From assembly GCA_021798635.1 (NCBI GenBank), contig JAJZGH010000009.1, positions 1 through 39,223 on the forward strand: a DNA stretch of 39,223 nucleotides, given 5' to 3'. The translations under genes and the position numbers were made by a program. The notes beneath the pieces are model-generated. The model saw only the letters and a list, made by a program, of their open reading frames with translations, ran no database searches and was not told where the DNA came from. Every line of letters starts with the position of its first letter. Position 1 is the stretch's first letter. The DNA is from Planctomycetota bacterium. Its GTDB lineage: Bacteria; Planctomycetota; Phycisphaerae; WQYP01. Below are positions 16,227 through 26,283 of this stretch, one piece after another.

Positions 16227-17204
16227 TTATATGGCATTTTTTGCGGCAGTGCGGGGACAGCTTGCGGCTTGAAGCGTATGAATCAGAACCATGCGCTGGG
16301 CGGTTTGCCCAAACCGCAGCTTGCGGTACAGATGCACCGCCGGCGTATTAGCGCGGTCTACCGCCAGCGTAATGGTGGCGGCCTGCACGCGCATGGCAGT
16401 CAACAGAACCAGCTTCATGAGCTGGGCACCAAGACCCATGCGCCGGCAGGAAGTGCTAAGCCCAAGGTAGACCAGTTCCAATGTTGCGGATTCCAGGCGA
16501 TGGGCCATCAGAAGCACGCCGACGTTTTCACCGTTTCGTTTCAGTAAGTACCAGAGTCCCGGATCAAAGCCGCCGGCCTGATGGCCGATGATCACATCGT
16601 CCATCGGGCGCAATCCGCTGAGGCTTGGACAATCCAGGGTTTGATGGTAACTGGCCTCGATGCTGTGGGCGAATTCAGTGCGCCGCTGCGGCGTATAGGT
16701 GGCAAGGTGAAATTCCGCCGGCAGTTTAAAGGCAGGCTGGAATAGCGGGCGGTTGCGCCGCATATACAGCAGCGTTGCCAAATCTAAAAAACCGGCCAGA
16801 CGATACAACTCTGCGATAGCGTGAGCATCAGGCGTCAGAATGACCTGTGCCAGCGCCATGTCGGCGGCATGCGCGGCAACGGCGGCCCGGCGGATGCACT
16901 GAACTTGCGCTTCGCATGTGAGTGTGTCCCGGGGCGCGGTTTGCGGTGTGTAGAATAATGCGGTGCGTCCGGCGGTGGGTACCCACAGGCACGCACCAAT
17001 AATGCGTTGATCCTGCATGGCCAGAACCTGCCGGGACGTATCCACCTTGTTCCGCAGGCAGTAGTCGTCAAAGGCACGTCGCCGGTCGGCGAAATCCAGT
17101 GATGCCGCCACCGAGCCGCCCTCCGCCTGGGAAAGAATGCAGTCAATGCCCCGGCTGATGAGCCGACGATCGGAGGGATCGACAAGTTCAAAGTCCTGAC
17201 CCAT
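16227..17204 (-). CDS. GNAT-family N-acetyltransferase
   Basis: The 325-residue protein ends with a recognisable GNAT fold: LELVYLGLSTSCRRMGLGAQLMKLVL includes the acetyl-CoA pyrophosphate-binding motif A (R-x-x-G-x-G/A form, near residue 255), followed by TITLAVDRANTPAVHLYRKLRFG, the usual motif B. The N-terminal half (about 1-150) looks like a second, degenerate GNAT-like repeat (MALAQVILTPDAHAIAELYRLAGF), which would make it a tandem-GNAT protein. The substrate cannot be told. It begins 8 bp after the stop of the cyclic-glucan synthase gene, so the two are probably cotranscribed. A link to glucan modification is only a guess. Confidence 0.85.
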   Translation of the reverse strand: MGQDFELVDPSDRRLISRGIDCILSQAEGGSVAASLDFADRRRAFDDYCLRNKVDTSRQVLAMQDQRIIGACLWVPTAGRTALFYTPQTAPRDTLTCEAQVQCIRRAAVAAHAADMALAQVILTPDAHAIAELYRLAGFLDLATLLYMRRNRPLFQPAFKLPAEFHLATYTPQRRTEFAHSIEASYHQTLDCPSLSGLRPMDDVIIGHQAGGFDPGLWYLLKRNGENVGVLLMAHRLESATLELVYLGLSTSCRRMGLGAQLMKLVLLTAMRVQAATITLAVDRANTPAVHLYRKLRFGQTAQRMVLIHTLQAASCPRTAAKNAI

Positions 17205-17212
17205 GGCCCCTA

Positions 17213-20200
17213 TTATGGCACAGATGCGTCTGCGTGGTAAGCCATTTTTACAATGACCTTGTGATCCTGCCGGTTGTCCACCAGCGCGATGCGAAGCGTG
17301 CTTTGTACCACGCCATCGACCGAAAGTTCTGTGACAGTATTTCCGCCTGCGGTAAACGTGATGTGATAAAATGTTTCACGATATCGGTAGTGCACGCGGA
17401 ATTCACCCCAGCTTGCGGGCAGGCGCGGTTCAAACCAGAGTTGCTCACCGGTCTGCCGCCAACCGATAAATGTTTCAATGATCAGGCGATAGGTCCACGC
17501 CGCCGAGCCGGTATACCACGTCCATCCGCCCCGCCCCTGATACGGGGCCATGGCGTAAACATCCGCAGCCATGACATACGGTTCCACCCGATAGACCGAA
17601 ACTTTTTCCGGCGTGTCGGAATGATTCAGCGGATTAATGAGATGAAATAATTCCCAGGCCTTATCGATCTGGCCGGCCATGGCAAATGCCATGATGGTCC
17701 AGATGGCCGCGTGGGTATATTGACCGCCGTTTTCCCGCACGCCCGGGAGGTATCCGGCAATGTAGCCGGGATCCAGAGCCGGATGATCAAAGGGCGGATC
17801 GAATAATTGGATAAGTTTCATATCCCGCCGCACCAGAAGTTCATCGACCGATTCCAGGGCCTGCCTCTGCCGCGCGGGATCGCCGGTGTTGCTGATGACG
17901 GCCCAGCTCTGGGGAAGGGAATCAATTTTACACTGGACGTTTTGAGCGGAACCCAGGGGGGATCCATCATCAAAAAAGGCGCGTAAATACCACTTGCCGT
18001 CCCAGCAGTGCGCAGCGATTGCCGTTTCCAGGCCGGAGAGATGTTGGAGGCATAAATCAACAGTGGCGTGGTCGGATCGGCTTTGCGCCAGCGGCAGCAT
18101 GTCAGAGAGCACCGTGCGCAGGAAGAACGCCAGCCAGACACTTTCACCCCGGCCCGCCAAACCGATACGATTGAATCCATCATTCCAGTCCCCGCACCCG
18201 ATCAGCGGTAATCCGTGCTCACCGAAGCGCAGGGATCGCTTGATGGCTCGCACGCAATGTTCGTAGAGGGTCCCGGTTTCATCACTGTTTTGCGGCAGAT
18301 CATACCACGATTCTTCGTGCTCCCCGACTTCACGCCCGCGCAAAAATCCAATGGGTGCATCCAGCACGCCCGTGTCACACGTTAAGGCCACATACCGGCA
18401 AACCGCCAGGGGCAGCCATAACAGATCATCGGAAAACTTCGTGCGCACGCCCCGGCCGTTAGGCGGATGCCACCAGTGTTGAACATCCCCCTGCTCAAAC
18501 TGCCGGCCCGCCGCCAGCAGCACCTGCTCCCGCAGCAGCGTGGGTTGAGCCAGCGCCGCCGCCATGGTGTCCTGCAACTGATCCCGGAATCCGTACGCCC
18601 CGCCGGACTGATAAAATCCGCTGCGGCCCCGGATACGGGAAGAGATAATCTGATACAGCAGCCAGCCATTGGCCAGAGCATTTACCGTTGGATCCGGAGT
18701 TTCCAGATAGATACATCCCAGGGTTGTATTCCAATAGTGCCATACCGCCTCCAGCGCCCGGCGAGCACCCGAGGGCGTGCGGGAGCGTTCGATCAACGTG
18801 CGGGCCTGCGTGCGATCCTGAGCTGCACCCAGAATCCAGACAATTTCTTTCTGTTCCCCGGGCGAAAGGTCAACGCTGGTCATGATGGCCGCGCAGGGGT
18901 CCAGGCCGGCACCGAGATTTCCGGATAGACGCTGCCGCAGCATGGCCGCCGGTGCACGGGTTGAACCGTTGCGGCCCAAAAATTCGGTGCGATCAGCACT
19001 GATACTGCGGCGCGCCTCGCTGACGTGGGCAAAAGCGATGCAATCGCCGAAATCATTGCTCCATGCATTGCGCGCCAGAATGGCACCGGTGCGCTCGTCC
19101 ATTTCCGTGACCACGTGCGGACTATTTTTAGTGCGGCTTTCGCCCAATGTCAGTTCCCAGTACCCGGTTACCGATAGTCGCCGGGTCCGGTCCGTGTTGT
19201 TTTTAAGTTTGAGCACATGGTACTTCACCGGGTCATTGATATCGACGTACACGGTGAATTCAGAACTGATTCCCTGCTCCCGGCGTTCAAAAATGCTGTA
19301 GCCAAAGCCGTGCCGCACCCGACAGGGGTTGTAGCCGCGGGCCGGCAGCAGGGTGGGGGACCAGAAGGCCCCGGTCTGGTCATCCCGAAGATAAAACGCT
19401 TCGCCCGAAGCATCGGTGACCGGATCATCGTACCACGGCGTGAGGCGATATTCGTGCGCATTGCCCCGCCACGTATACATGCCCCCGCTTTCTGTGATCA
19501 CCGTTCCCATTTCGCGCCCGGCAATCACATTGCACCAGGGGGCCGGCGGCATACGCTGGGGCGTAACGGTCATGACGTATTCCCGCGCATCGCGGGTAAA
19601 ACCGCCTATGCCGTTAAAGCGAACTAAATCCGCGGGTTGCAACGGAGGCAACGACGATTCTTTGACGGACTGAGACACCGGTACAAGGGTGGGCGTGGAG
19701 AGTTCCGCATCACCGCGGCGTGAATCCAACACTTCTTCCAGCGTGCCCACGGCATCCGTGATGACAATCGCAGCGGACGACAGCATCAACGCTCGATCTT
19801 CCGGCGACATCTGGTCAGCGCGGCGAACAAAAATACCACCGGGCTGATCCACAAACTTGCCGTCCGGACCTGACGCCACGACGGCCATAATCTGGTCATG
19901 AAGTTCCTGACGGTAGCCGGAACTATCCTGATTCCAGATCACCAGATCCACGGCCAGGCCCTTGTAGCGCCAGTAAGCGTGCGCGCGCAGGCACTGACGC
20001 ACCAGTGATAATTGGTCGCGATCACTGACGCGCAGCAGCATCATGGGCAGATCGCCCGATACCCCGAAACCCCAGAGTCCGGATTGACCGCGCTCATTCT
20101 GCCGAATCACCTCCGCCCCGGCTCGAAACCGTGGTCCGAGGAACAGCAGGGAGCCGGCCAGGCGGCCAAAAACCTGGGCTTCGGCATCGGTGGCGTTAAG

Positions 20201-23200
20201 TTGTCGCAACAATACCTGATTATGCGACCAGGCCAACTCCAGCACCCGATCCGTGAAGCGGTGATCGTGGTAGCGACGGTACAGAACCTCAATTTCTTCG
20301 CGTGTGGCGGCGGCTCCCAGTACCACATCAACCGTCACGGTGGCATTGGGCTGAATGACCAGTTCCCGGCGAACCGAAAAAGCGGGATCCAGCACGGCAC
20401 CGTCGGTGTTGGGCAGCGGCCCGGACTGATCCATCACCTGGGGATGCATCGCGTTGCGGCCCCGCCCCAGGAATGCCGCGCGATCGGTCTGATAGGAGAA
20501 GGGCACATCGTTGGCAGAATGCACCGTGACCATGTGCATCATCCAGGGGGGATGCTCATCATGGCCGCGGGCGCGACGCGTCGCCAGCAACGTGTGGAAT
20601 TCCGGCTCGGCATGGGTCTGCACAAACAAATTGCCATACGCCGGATGGGCTGCATCCGCCGCCGGCAAAGCCAGCACCACTTCCGCATACGTGGTCAATT
20701 CAATACGCCGCGCGACGGTGCCGTGGTTGGTCAACGCAATGCGCCGCAGTTCAATGTCATCTTCCGGCGAGACCGTCACCTGCATGAACATTTCAATCTG
20801 ACCGTCGCGGCGGCGGAATTCCGCTTTCCCCTCGGAAAAGGTCGCTTCGTAGTTTTGTCCCCGCCGCAGCGTGGGTTGCACCGTCGCGGACCACCAGTTG
20901 CCGGATTCCAGGTCTTTCAAATAGCAGAATAATCCCCAATTATCCCGCGTAAAATCAGCGTGCCACCGGGTCAGGGCCAGGGAATTCCAGATGGATCTGC
21001 TGCCACCGGCGGCGGTTATCATCAGATGATAGCGCCCGTTGGAAAGCAGTTGAACTTCCGGTTCGGGCGTCTGGGCGGTGGTGTAAACGCGCCAGGTCAG
21101 GGCCTCGTCGGATACCGGCCGACGTGATTCGGCAACCTCCACCGCATGGGGATAAATGGGCTGGGCCTTCGGCGGCTTTTCCTGCAGCAGCAGATCACCG
21201 GAGCGCAACAACGGATCGGCCAGAAATCGTCTCTGCATCGGCTGTTGCAGCAGGACGGCGGTAAGCGACAGGAGGCTCATGGCTTCGTGATGGACCATGA
21301 AAGAGCGTACCGTTGCGGGTACTCCCGGTTTAACGGATCGCTGCGGCGTGTAGTCAATGGCCTCATAAAAGCCGCAATTCCCCATCTGGCCTTCCTGCTC
21401 CAGGCGCAGCATGTTCCGCCAGGCCTGACGCGGTCGAACCATCAGAGCCAAAACAGTGGCGTAGGGGGCAATGACCAGATCTTCGGAAAGCCGGCGCTTA
21501 AATCCCAGGCCCGGTACCCCGAACGCTTTGTACTGATAATTCCGCTGGGCATCGGTGGCATTGTAGCCCGATTCGGATACTCCCCATGGAATTCCCCGCT
21601 CGCCGCCATATTCGATATTTCGATCCACGGCGGCCCGCATGGTCTGATCCAGCAGGGTATCAGGATAGTTCGGCATGATCAGAAGCGGCATGAGATATTC
21701 AAACATTGAGCCGCTCCAGGACAACAGAGCAATATGGCCTCCCATACTGGTAAGTTGCCGCCCCATGGCAAACCAGCTTTCCTGAGGTATTTGGCCGGTA
21801 ATGATGGCAATGTAGGTGGTCAGTCGTGCTTCCGAGGCCAACAGATCATAAAAGCCCGCGTCTAAATGATGCTCATTGACGCGAAATCCGATGGACAAAA
21901 GCTTGCGGCTGCGCACGAAAAGCAGTCCAAAATCCATCTTCGCCATGGCCGAACACTGCTGCTGCATATCGTTGAGAATATTGACCCGCTCCTCCATGCG
22001 GCGCAACCCTGACTGAAGGCTTGCCGTCAGGCTGCCGGGAATTGCAGGGTTAGGCCCGCCTTCGCCCGACAGCATCGCGGTCAGGGCGGTCGCCCGGCGG
22101 CACAATTCCACCATGGCTGAAAGGGGAGTGTTGTTTTCCAGATCGCGCATGAGTTGGCACAACTCCGCATACGCCTTACCGGCCTTGCCGGAAGGCATGG
22201 TCTTTTCTCCGCCCAGCGGCGGTCGTTGAATCCAGGGTGCGGATTGCGTTATATCGTCAATAAAGTCCCGATGTACCGCTTCCAGAGCGGACATCCACCA
22301 GTTCTCCTGCTCACGGCCGTTGCCTTGAAGGGACTGATGCAGGTCCTCAATAAGTTTCTGCCCGCGCTGAAGCTGGTCCAGAATCTCTCGTAAGCGGTGG
22401 GGACTTTGGGCATAAAGCTCGAATAATTGATCGCTGACGGTTTGTATTTTATGAACCGTGCGGGGATCCGTGTCTGCAATCCGCGGCGGATTCAGGCACC
22501 CCGCTTCATGTTTGAATGCCAGGAGCGTGTCTAAAAGCCCTTCGTTGAACCGCACGGGAATCAACGGTGCATTCACGGTTTCCGCCAGCCCATAGCGCAT
22601 CAGCAAGAGGTCCGCTGCCAGATTTCCGCTGTCAACGGTGGAGACATACCGCGGTTCCAGTGGTTCCAGCGTGTCGGTGGCATACCAGTTGTAAAAATGG
22701 CCCCGGTAACGCTTTAATATTTGCATGGTGGCCAGTGTGGCCTGGCACCTGCGCACGAATGTGCCGCAGGAAATCCAGCCGAAATCCAGCGCTGCAAGAT
22801 TGGCCAGAAGAGCCATCCCGATGTTGGTGGGACTGGTGCGGCGGGCCAATGCGGGCACCGGAAATTCCTGAAAATTATCCGGGGGCAGATGATGATCCGC
22901 GGCCGTGACATATTCTTCAAAATACCGCCACGTCCGCCGCGCGGTCATCCGCAGAAAGTGTTGCGTTGGGACATCCATTTCAAGGGGTGCGCTGACAATC
23001 GGGCGGCTAAGAATCCAGGCCGCCATGGGCGAAATAAGCCACAATAGCAGCAGCGGCAACGCGTCGAGGAGGGCCGCTCTGCGAAGCGCGGCCACGGCGC
23101 AGAATCCCGCCGCCGCGATGACCGGTCCGGTCCACATGGATAGAAAGGCATTGCCAAGTGAATTAGATACGGTGCGTTGCACGGCACGGCTGGCCCGCCA

Positions 23201-26026
23201 TTGCAAAAGCCCACGGTGAGTGATTCCCATACGTAACAGTGAACGCGCTATGGCATCACAATTCAACGCGGCCTGAAAAGCCAGAAAGGTCAATTCCATA
23301 GCGGAAATCACGATCTGGCGCCCAAAGCTGATGCACCACGATCGCAGATGGGTCTTGGGCGGCAATTCAGGGCTTTTCCGCGTGAGTTCCCACAGTGCGG
23401 TAAGCAAACCCGGCACCGCGATGGCCGCCGTTAGCGCCAGTGTCCACGCCCCGGCATCCGGAAGCATCAGCCAGGCCAGAAACAGCATGACGACCGTGGC
23501 CGGTGGTGTGCAACTGCGGCGCAGATTATCCAATATTTTCCACCGGGACAGCATGGAAAGATGATTGGTTCTCCACATGCGACCGGCGGCCGGTGCCCAG
23601 GGAAAAAGCCAGCCGGCAATCTGCCAGTCGCCGCGAATCCACCGATGCCGGCGGCTGATTTCCGCGCCGTAGTGCCACGGATGGTCTTCAAAAATCAGAA
23701 TATCGCTTACCAACCCGGACCGCAGGTGGCACCCTTCCAGCAGATCGTGACTTAGAACAAGATTTTCCGGAAGCCTGTGGTGCATGACCCGCTGGAATAT
23801 ATCGATATCCAGAATTCCCTTGCCGACAAACGACCCTTCGCCGAACATGTCCTGATAGGCTTCGGAAACCGCCCGCGTATACGGATCAATACCCGGATCG
23901 CCGGCACACAGCCGGGAAAACAGGGAACGCTGTGACGAGGGCAGACTGATCGCCACCCGCGGCTGGAGAATGCCGTAGCCTTCCTCCACCAGTCCGGTCC
24001 GGGCGTTGATGAGCGCCCGATTCTGGGGATGGGCCATCGTGCCGATCAGCTCGGCCGCCGTGCCGCGCGGCAATTGCGTGTCGGCATCCAGCGTGATGAG
24101 ATACTTTGCGGTTCTCAAAACCGCAAGTTCGCCAATAATGACCAGAAATGCGTCCTGCTGGTCCGTACGCAGGACGTGGATTAAATCTTCCAGCTTGCCG
24201 CGCTTGCGTTCGTAGCCCATCCAGGCGCGCTCCCCGGCGTTGTAGCGGCGGGGCCGATGGAACAGGCAGAAGGGTCCCGTGTCGGCATGGCCATATTTTT
24301 TATTAAGCAATTCAATGCCATGGATCAGCTGGCCCAGCAGACCTTCATCTTCCGCAGTGACCTGTTGGGGAGCATCGGCAAAATCCGAGACCAGCGCAAA
24401 GAATAAATTGGGATCACGATTGGCCAGGTAACGAACTTCCAGCGATTCCAACAGATCCTGAATTTCCGACGCGCTGTCGGCCAGACAGGGAACCGCGACC
24501 AGCGTGCGGCAGGAATCAGGAATATTTTCTGAATAATCCATGCGCGGCAACGTCTGGGGAACAAGGATCAGCGAAGCCCCATAATTGACCAGAGCTAAAG
24601 AGAACTGGCTGATCGGGAAAAGAGTTAAAACCCCCGCAATCAGCCCCATCCACCAGTTCGTGGAGGCCGGCAGGACCAGCGACAAGGTCACGCTGATCGT
24701 CAACAGCGCCACCATGCCGGTATACAGGGTTAAAGGCCACTGGCCGGCCCAGCGGTTGAACTTCTGCCACAGCGGGGTCTTGACTTTAAGCAACTCCTCC
24801 AATTGGTTTAGCCCGGCACCTACGAGATAATATCCCACGTGACATTGGCGATCCGTGGAGGGCCGGGTCTTGATGGCCTGGGCCGCGAGATCCACAACTG
24901 TTCGGGCCGGGAGCATTTCGGAAAGGGAGTTGGCCGCTGCGAAGTGTTCGATGACGTGGCGATAGGCGTCGCGGGTGTGAAAGTCCATGGCCGCGTATAC
25001 GCCCGCTGGATCTTCGCGCAGTGTTTTTTCCACCGCACTTTGGCTTTCGACAAACTCCCGCCAATCCATGGCATCAATAAAACGTAAGCTGCCAAAGCAA
25101 TTGCCCATGGATATCTGGTCCGCGGCCTGTCGGCGACTTTGCCGCTGCACCAGCAGTTCAATGGTTTCACTGGATCGGGCCACGAGTTGGCTGATCCAAT
25201 TCAGTGCCAGCGCCAGGGAAGCGTTCTGCCCCTGTAAACGGCGCACCAGTTCGGTGGTAAAGGCACTGGACAGCGGCGGCTCGGCTTTTACCATGGCTGC
25301 CAGGGCCACAATGGTATCATCAGGCGTTTTCTCCGCCGCATCTATGAGTTGATCGGCCCAATAATTGGCCGAATTTCTCTCCTGGCGGGCTTTCGCGATT
25401 TCCGCGGCAACCCGGCGCATGTTTTCCACCAGCGCCAGGCGCAGCATGATGGGCACCGCCCATAATTCTCCCAGGCTAAGCGTTGCAGTTCGCTGGTAGG
25501 CCGCCAGAAATCGGTCCATCGCCTCCCCATCCACCCGGCCGTCCAGGTGGCTGATGAGCCGCAGGATCAGATCATAAACGCGCGGATAGCCCGCCCGTGG
25601 CCCATTCCGCAGCCACGGCAGCTTCACGCTGTACCCTTTGGGAAAGTGCCGCTGAATCAGGCGGACCTGTTCCTCCACAAGGTAAAAATTATCCAGCAGC
25701 CATTCCGATGCGGGAGAAATAATCTGGCCCTTGGCCACGGCACCGCTGATCAGCTCATAGGCCTGAATCAGTACCACATTGTTGTCCGCCAATCGCGCCA
25801 GAAGAATTTCCGGAGCACCGGTGGATTGAACCCGATGTTCTTTAGCGAGTTCTTCCGCCAATTCTTCTAATTGACTGATGCCCAGCAGTTCCGCGCGCAA
25901 CGGCTCTTCGGTTTGTACGGCCGGTACAGCGCCCGAAGGCCCCCGCTGAAATAAAGCCTTTAATAATTGCCCACGATTTTTGCCCAAATACCGGCTCCAA
26001 TTAAGTGACGCATTGCTGGCCCACAA
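17213..26026 (-). CDS. ndvB: Cyclic beta-1,2-glucan synthase (NdvB/Cgs type)
   Basis: This 2937-residue membrane enzyme would make cyclic beta-1,2-glucans, periplasmic osmoprotectant sugars, from UDP-glucose. Known homologues are about 2800-2870 residues, so this is complete. Visible parts in order: an N-terminal helical region; membrane helices near 440-500; a GT84 glycosyltransferase domain with TLDADTQLPRGTA near 645; more membrane helices near 840-1010; a glucoamylase-like region with MVHHEAMSLLSL near 1580; two GH94 carbohydrate-binding-type domains near 1655-1900 and 2135-2390; and a C-terminal GH94 domain (about 2440-2850) with GCGDWNDGFNRIG near 2608, which in homologues sets ring size by phosphorolysis. 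A strong promoter lies 115 bp upstream. A GNAT gene follows in the same operon. The type is best known from Rhizobiales and Brucella. Confidence 0.93.
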   Translation of the reverse strand: MWASNASLNWSRYLGKNRGQLLKALFQRGPSGAVPAVQTEEPLRAELLGISQLEELAEELAKEHRVQSTGAPEILLARLADNNVVLIQAYELISGAVAKGQIISPASEWLLDNFYLVEEQVRLIQRHFPKGYSVKLPWLRNGPRAGYPRVYDLILRLISHLDGRVDGEAMDRFLAAYQRTATLSLGELWAVPIMLRLALVENMRRVAAEIAKARQERNSANYWADQLIDAAEKTPDDTIVALAAMVKAEPPLSSAFTTELVRRLQGQNASLALALNWISQLVARSSETIELLVQRQSRRQAADQISMGNCFGSLRFIDAMDWREFVESQSAVEKTLREDPAGVYAAMDFHTRDAYRHVIEHFAAANSLSEMLPARTVVDLAAQAIKTRPSTDRQCHVGYYLVGAGLNQLEELLKVKTPLWQKFNRWAGQWPLTLYTGMVALLTISVTLSLVLPASTNWWMGLIAGVLTLFPISQFSLALVNYGASLILVPQTLPRMDYSENIPDSCRTLVAVPCLADSASEIQDLLESLEVRYLANRDPNLFFALVSDFADAPQQVTAEDEGLLGQLIHGIELLNKKYGHADTGPFCLFHRPRRYNAGERAWMGYERKRGKLEDLIHVLRTDQQDAFLVIIGELAVLRTAKYLITLDADTQLPRGTAAELIGTMAHPQNRALINARTGLVEEGYGILQPRVAISLPSSQRSLFSRLCAGDPGIDPYTRAVSEAYQDMFGEGSFVGKGILDIDIFQRVMHHRLPENLVLSHDLLEGCHLRSGLVSDILIFEDHPWHYGAEISRRHRWIRGDWQIAGWLFPWAPAAGRMWRTNHLSMLSRWKILDNLRRSCTPPATVVMLFLAWLMLPDAGAWTLALTAAIAVPGLLTALWELTRKSPELPPKTHLRSWCISFGRQIVISAMELTFLAFQAALNCDAIARSLLRMGITHRGLLQWRASRAVQRTVSNSLGNAFLSMWTGPVIAAAGFCAVAALRRAALLDALPLLLLWLISPMAAWILSRPIVSAPLEMDVPTQHFLRMTARRTWRYFEEYVTAADHHLPPDNFQEFPVPALARRTSPTNIGMALLANLAALDFGWISCGTFVRRCQATLATMQILKRYRGHFYNWYATDTLEPLEPRYVSTVDSGNLAADLLLMRYGLAETVNAPLIPVRFNEGLLDTLLAFKHEAGCLNPPRIADTDPRTVHKIQTVSDQLFELYAQSPHRLREILDQLQRGQKLIEDLHQSLQGNGREQENWWMSALEAVHRDFIDDITQSAPWIQRPPLGGEKTMPSGKAGKAYAELCQLMRDLENNTPLSAMVELCRRATALTAMLSGEGGPNPAIPGSLTASLQSGLRRMEERVNILNDMQQQCSAMAKMDFGLLFVRSRKLLSIGFRVNEHHLDAGFYDLLASEARLTTYIAIITGQIPQESWFAMGRQLTSMGGHIALLSWSGSMFEYLMPLLIMPNYPDTLLDQTMRAAVDRNIEYGGERGIPWGVSESGYNATDAQRNYQYKAFGVPGLGFKRRLSEDLVIAPYATVLALMVRPRQAWRNMLRLEQEGQMGNCGFYEAIDYTPQRSVKPGVPATVRSFMVHHEAMSLLSLTAVLLQQPMQRRFLADPLLRSGDLLLQEKPPKAQPIYPHAVEVAESRRPVSDEALTWRVYTTAQTPEPEVQLLSNGRYHLMITAAGGSRSIWNSLALTRWHADFTRDNWGLFCYLKDLESGNWWSATVQPTLRRGQNYEATFSEGKAEFRRRDGQIEMFMQVTVSPEDDIELRRIALTNHGTVARRIELTTYAEVVLALPAADAAHPAYGNLFVQTHAEPEFHTLLATRRARGHDEHPPWMMHMVTVHSANDVPFSYQTDRAAFLGRGRNAMHPQVMDQSGPLPNTDGAVLDPAFSVRRELVIQPNATVTVDVVLGAAATREEIEVLYRRYHDHRFTDRVLELAWSHNQVLLRQLNATDAEAQVFGRLAGSLLFLGPRFRAGAEVIRQNERGQSGLWGFGVSGDLPMMLLRVSDRDQLSLVRQCLRAHAYWRYKGLAVDLVIWNQDSSGYRQELHDQIMAVVASGPDGKFVDQPGGIFVRRADQMSPEDRALMLSSAAIVITDAVGTLEEVLDSRRGDAELSTPTLVPVSQSVKESSLPPLQPADLVRFNGIGGFTRDAREYVMTVTPQRMPPAPWCNVIAGREMGTVITESGGMYTWRGNAHEYRLTPWYDDPVTDASGEAFYLRDDQTGAFWSPTLLPARGYNPCRVRHGFGYSIFERREQGISSEFTVYVDINDPVKYHVLKLKNNTDRTRRLSVTGYWELTLGESRTKNSPHVVTEMDERTGAILARNAWSNDFGDCIAFAHVSEARRSISADRTEFLGRNGSTRAPAAMLRQRLSGNLGAGLDPCAAIMTSVDLSPGEQKEIVWILGAAQDRTQARTLIERSRTPSGARRALEAVWHYWNTTLGCIYLETPDPTVNALANGWLLYQIISSRIRGRSGFYQSGGAYGFRDQLQDTMAAALAQPTLLREQVLLAAGRQFEQGDVQHWWHPPNGRGVRTKFSDDLLWLPLAVCRYVALTCDTGVLDAPIGFLRGREVGEHEESWYDLPQNSDETGTLYEHCVRAIKRSLRFGEHGLPLIGCGDWNDGFNRIGLAGRGESVWLAFFLRTVLSDMLPLAQSRSDHATVDLCLQHLSGLETAIAAHCWDGKWYLRAFFDDGSPLGSAQNVQCKIDSLPQSWAVISNTGDPARQRQALESVDELLVRRDMKLIQLFDPPFDHPALDPGYIAGYLPGVRENGGQYTHAAIWTIMAFAMAGQIDKAWELFHLINPLNHSDTPEKVSVYRVEPYVMAADVYAMAPYQGRGGWTWYTGSAAWTYRLIIETFIGWRQTGEQLWFEPRLPASWGEFRVHYRYRETFYHITFTAGGNTVTELSVDGVVQSTLRIALVDNRQDHKVIVKMAYHADASVP

Positions 26027-26140
26027 GCCGCGTTCGATGCAATCAAATCAGCGGTTACTTGGATAACATCGCAGGTTTGAAACTTTCCGGCATCGCCGGC
26101 TGCCCTCCCAAGGCATTAGTCTGTCTTCATCCCCTCATCT

Positions 26141-26169
26141 TTAATAGACTTCCAGCAAGACATTGTCAA
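26141..26169 (-). promoter_or_regulatory. Near-consensus sigma-70 promoter for ndvB
   Basis: On the minus strand TTGACA (26169-26164) and TATTAA (26146-26141) are separated by 17 bp. Transcription should start near 26134, leaving a leader of about 108 nt before the glucan synthase ATG. The match is among the best in the window. Confidence 0.75.
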
Positions 26170-26283
26170 GGACTTTTTTCAGCATTTTTCAGTATTTTTA
26201 TTGCAGCCGTGGTGGTCGAGCCTTTGAGAGGTGCGCAAGGGCGGCTTGACCAGTCACGCCGGGGCTTCTGCCGCCTGACACTC

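Noticed and set aside
20012..20932. A 306-codon open frame on the + strand inside the glucan synthase gene
   Set aside because: It is antisense to a clearly conserved gene, has no recognisable domain or ribosome-binding site, and reflects the GC bias of the opposite strand.
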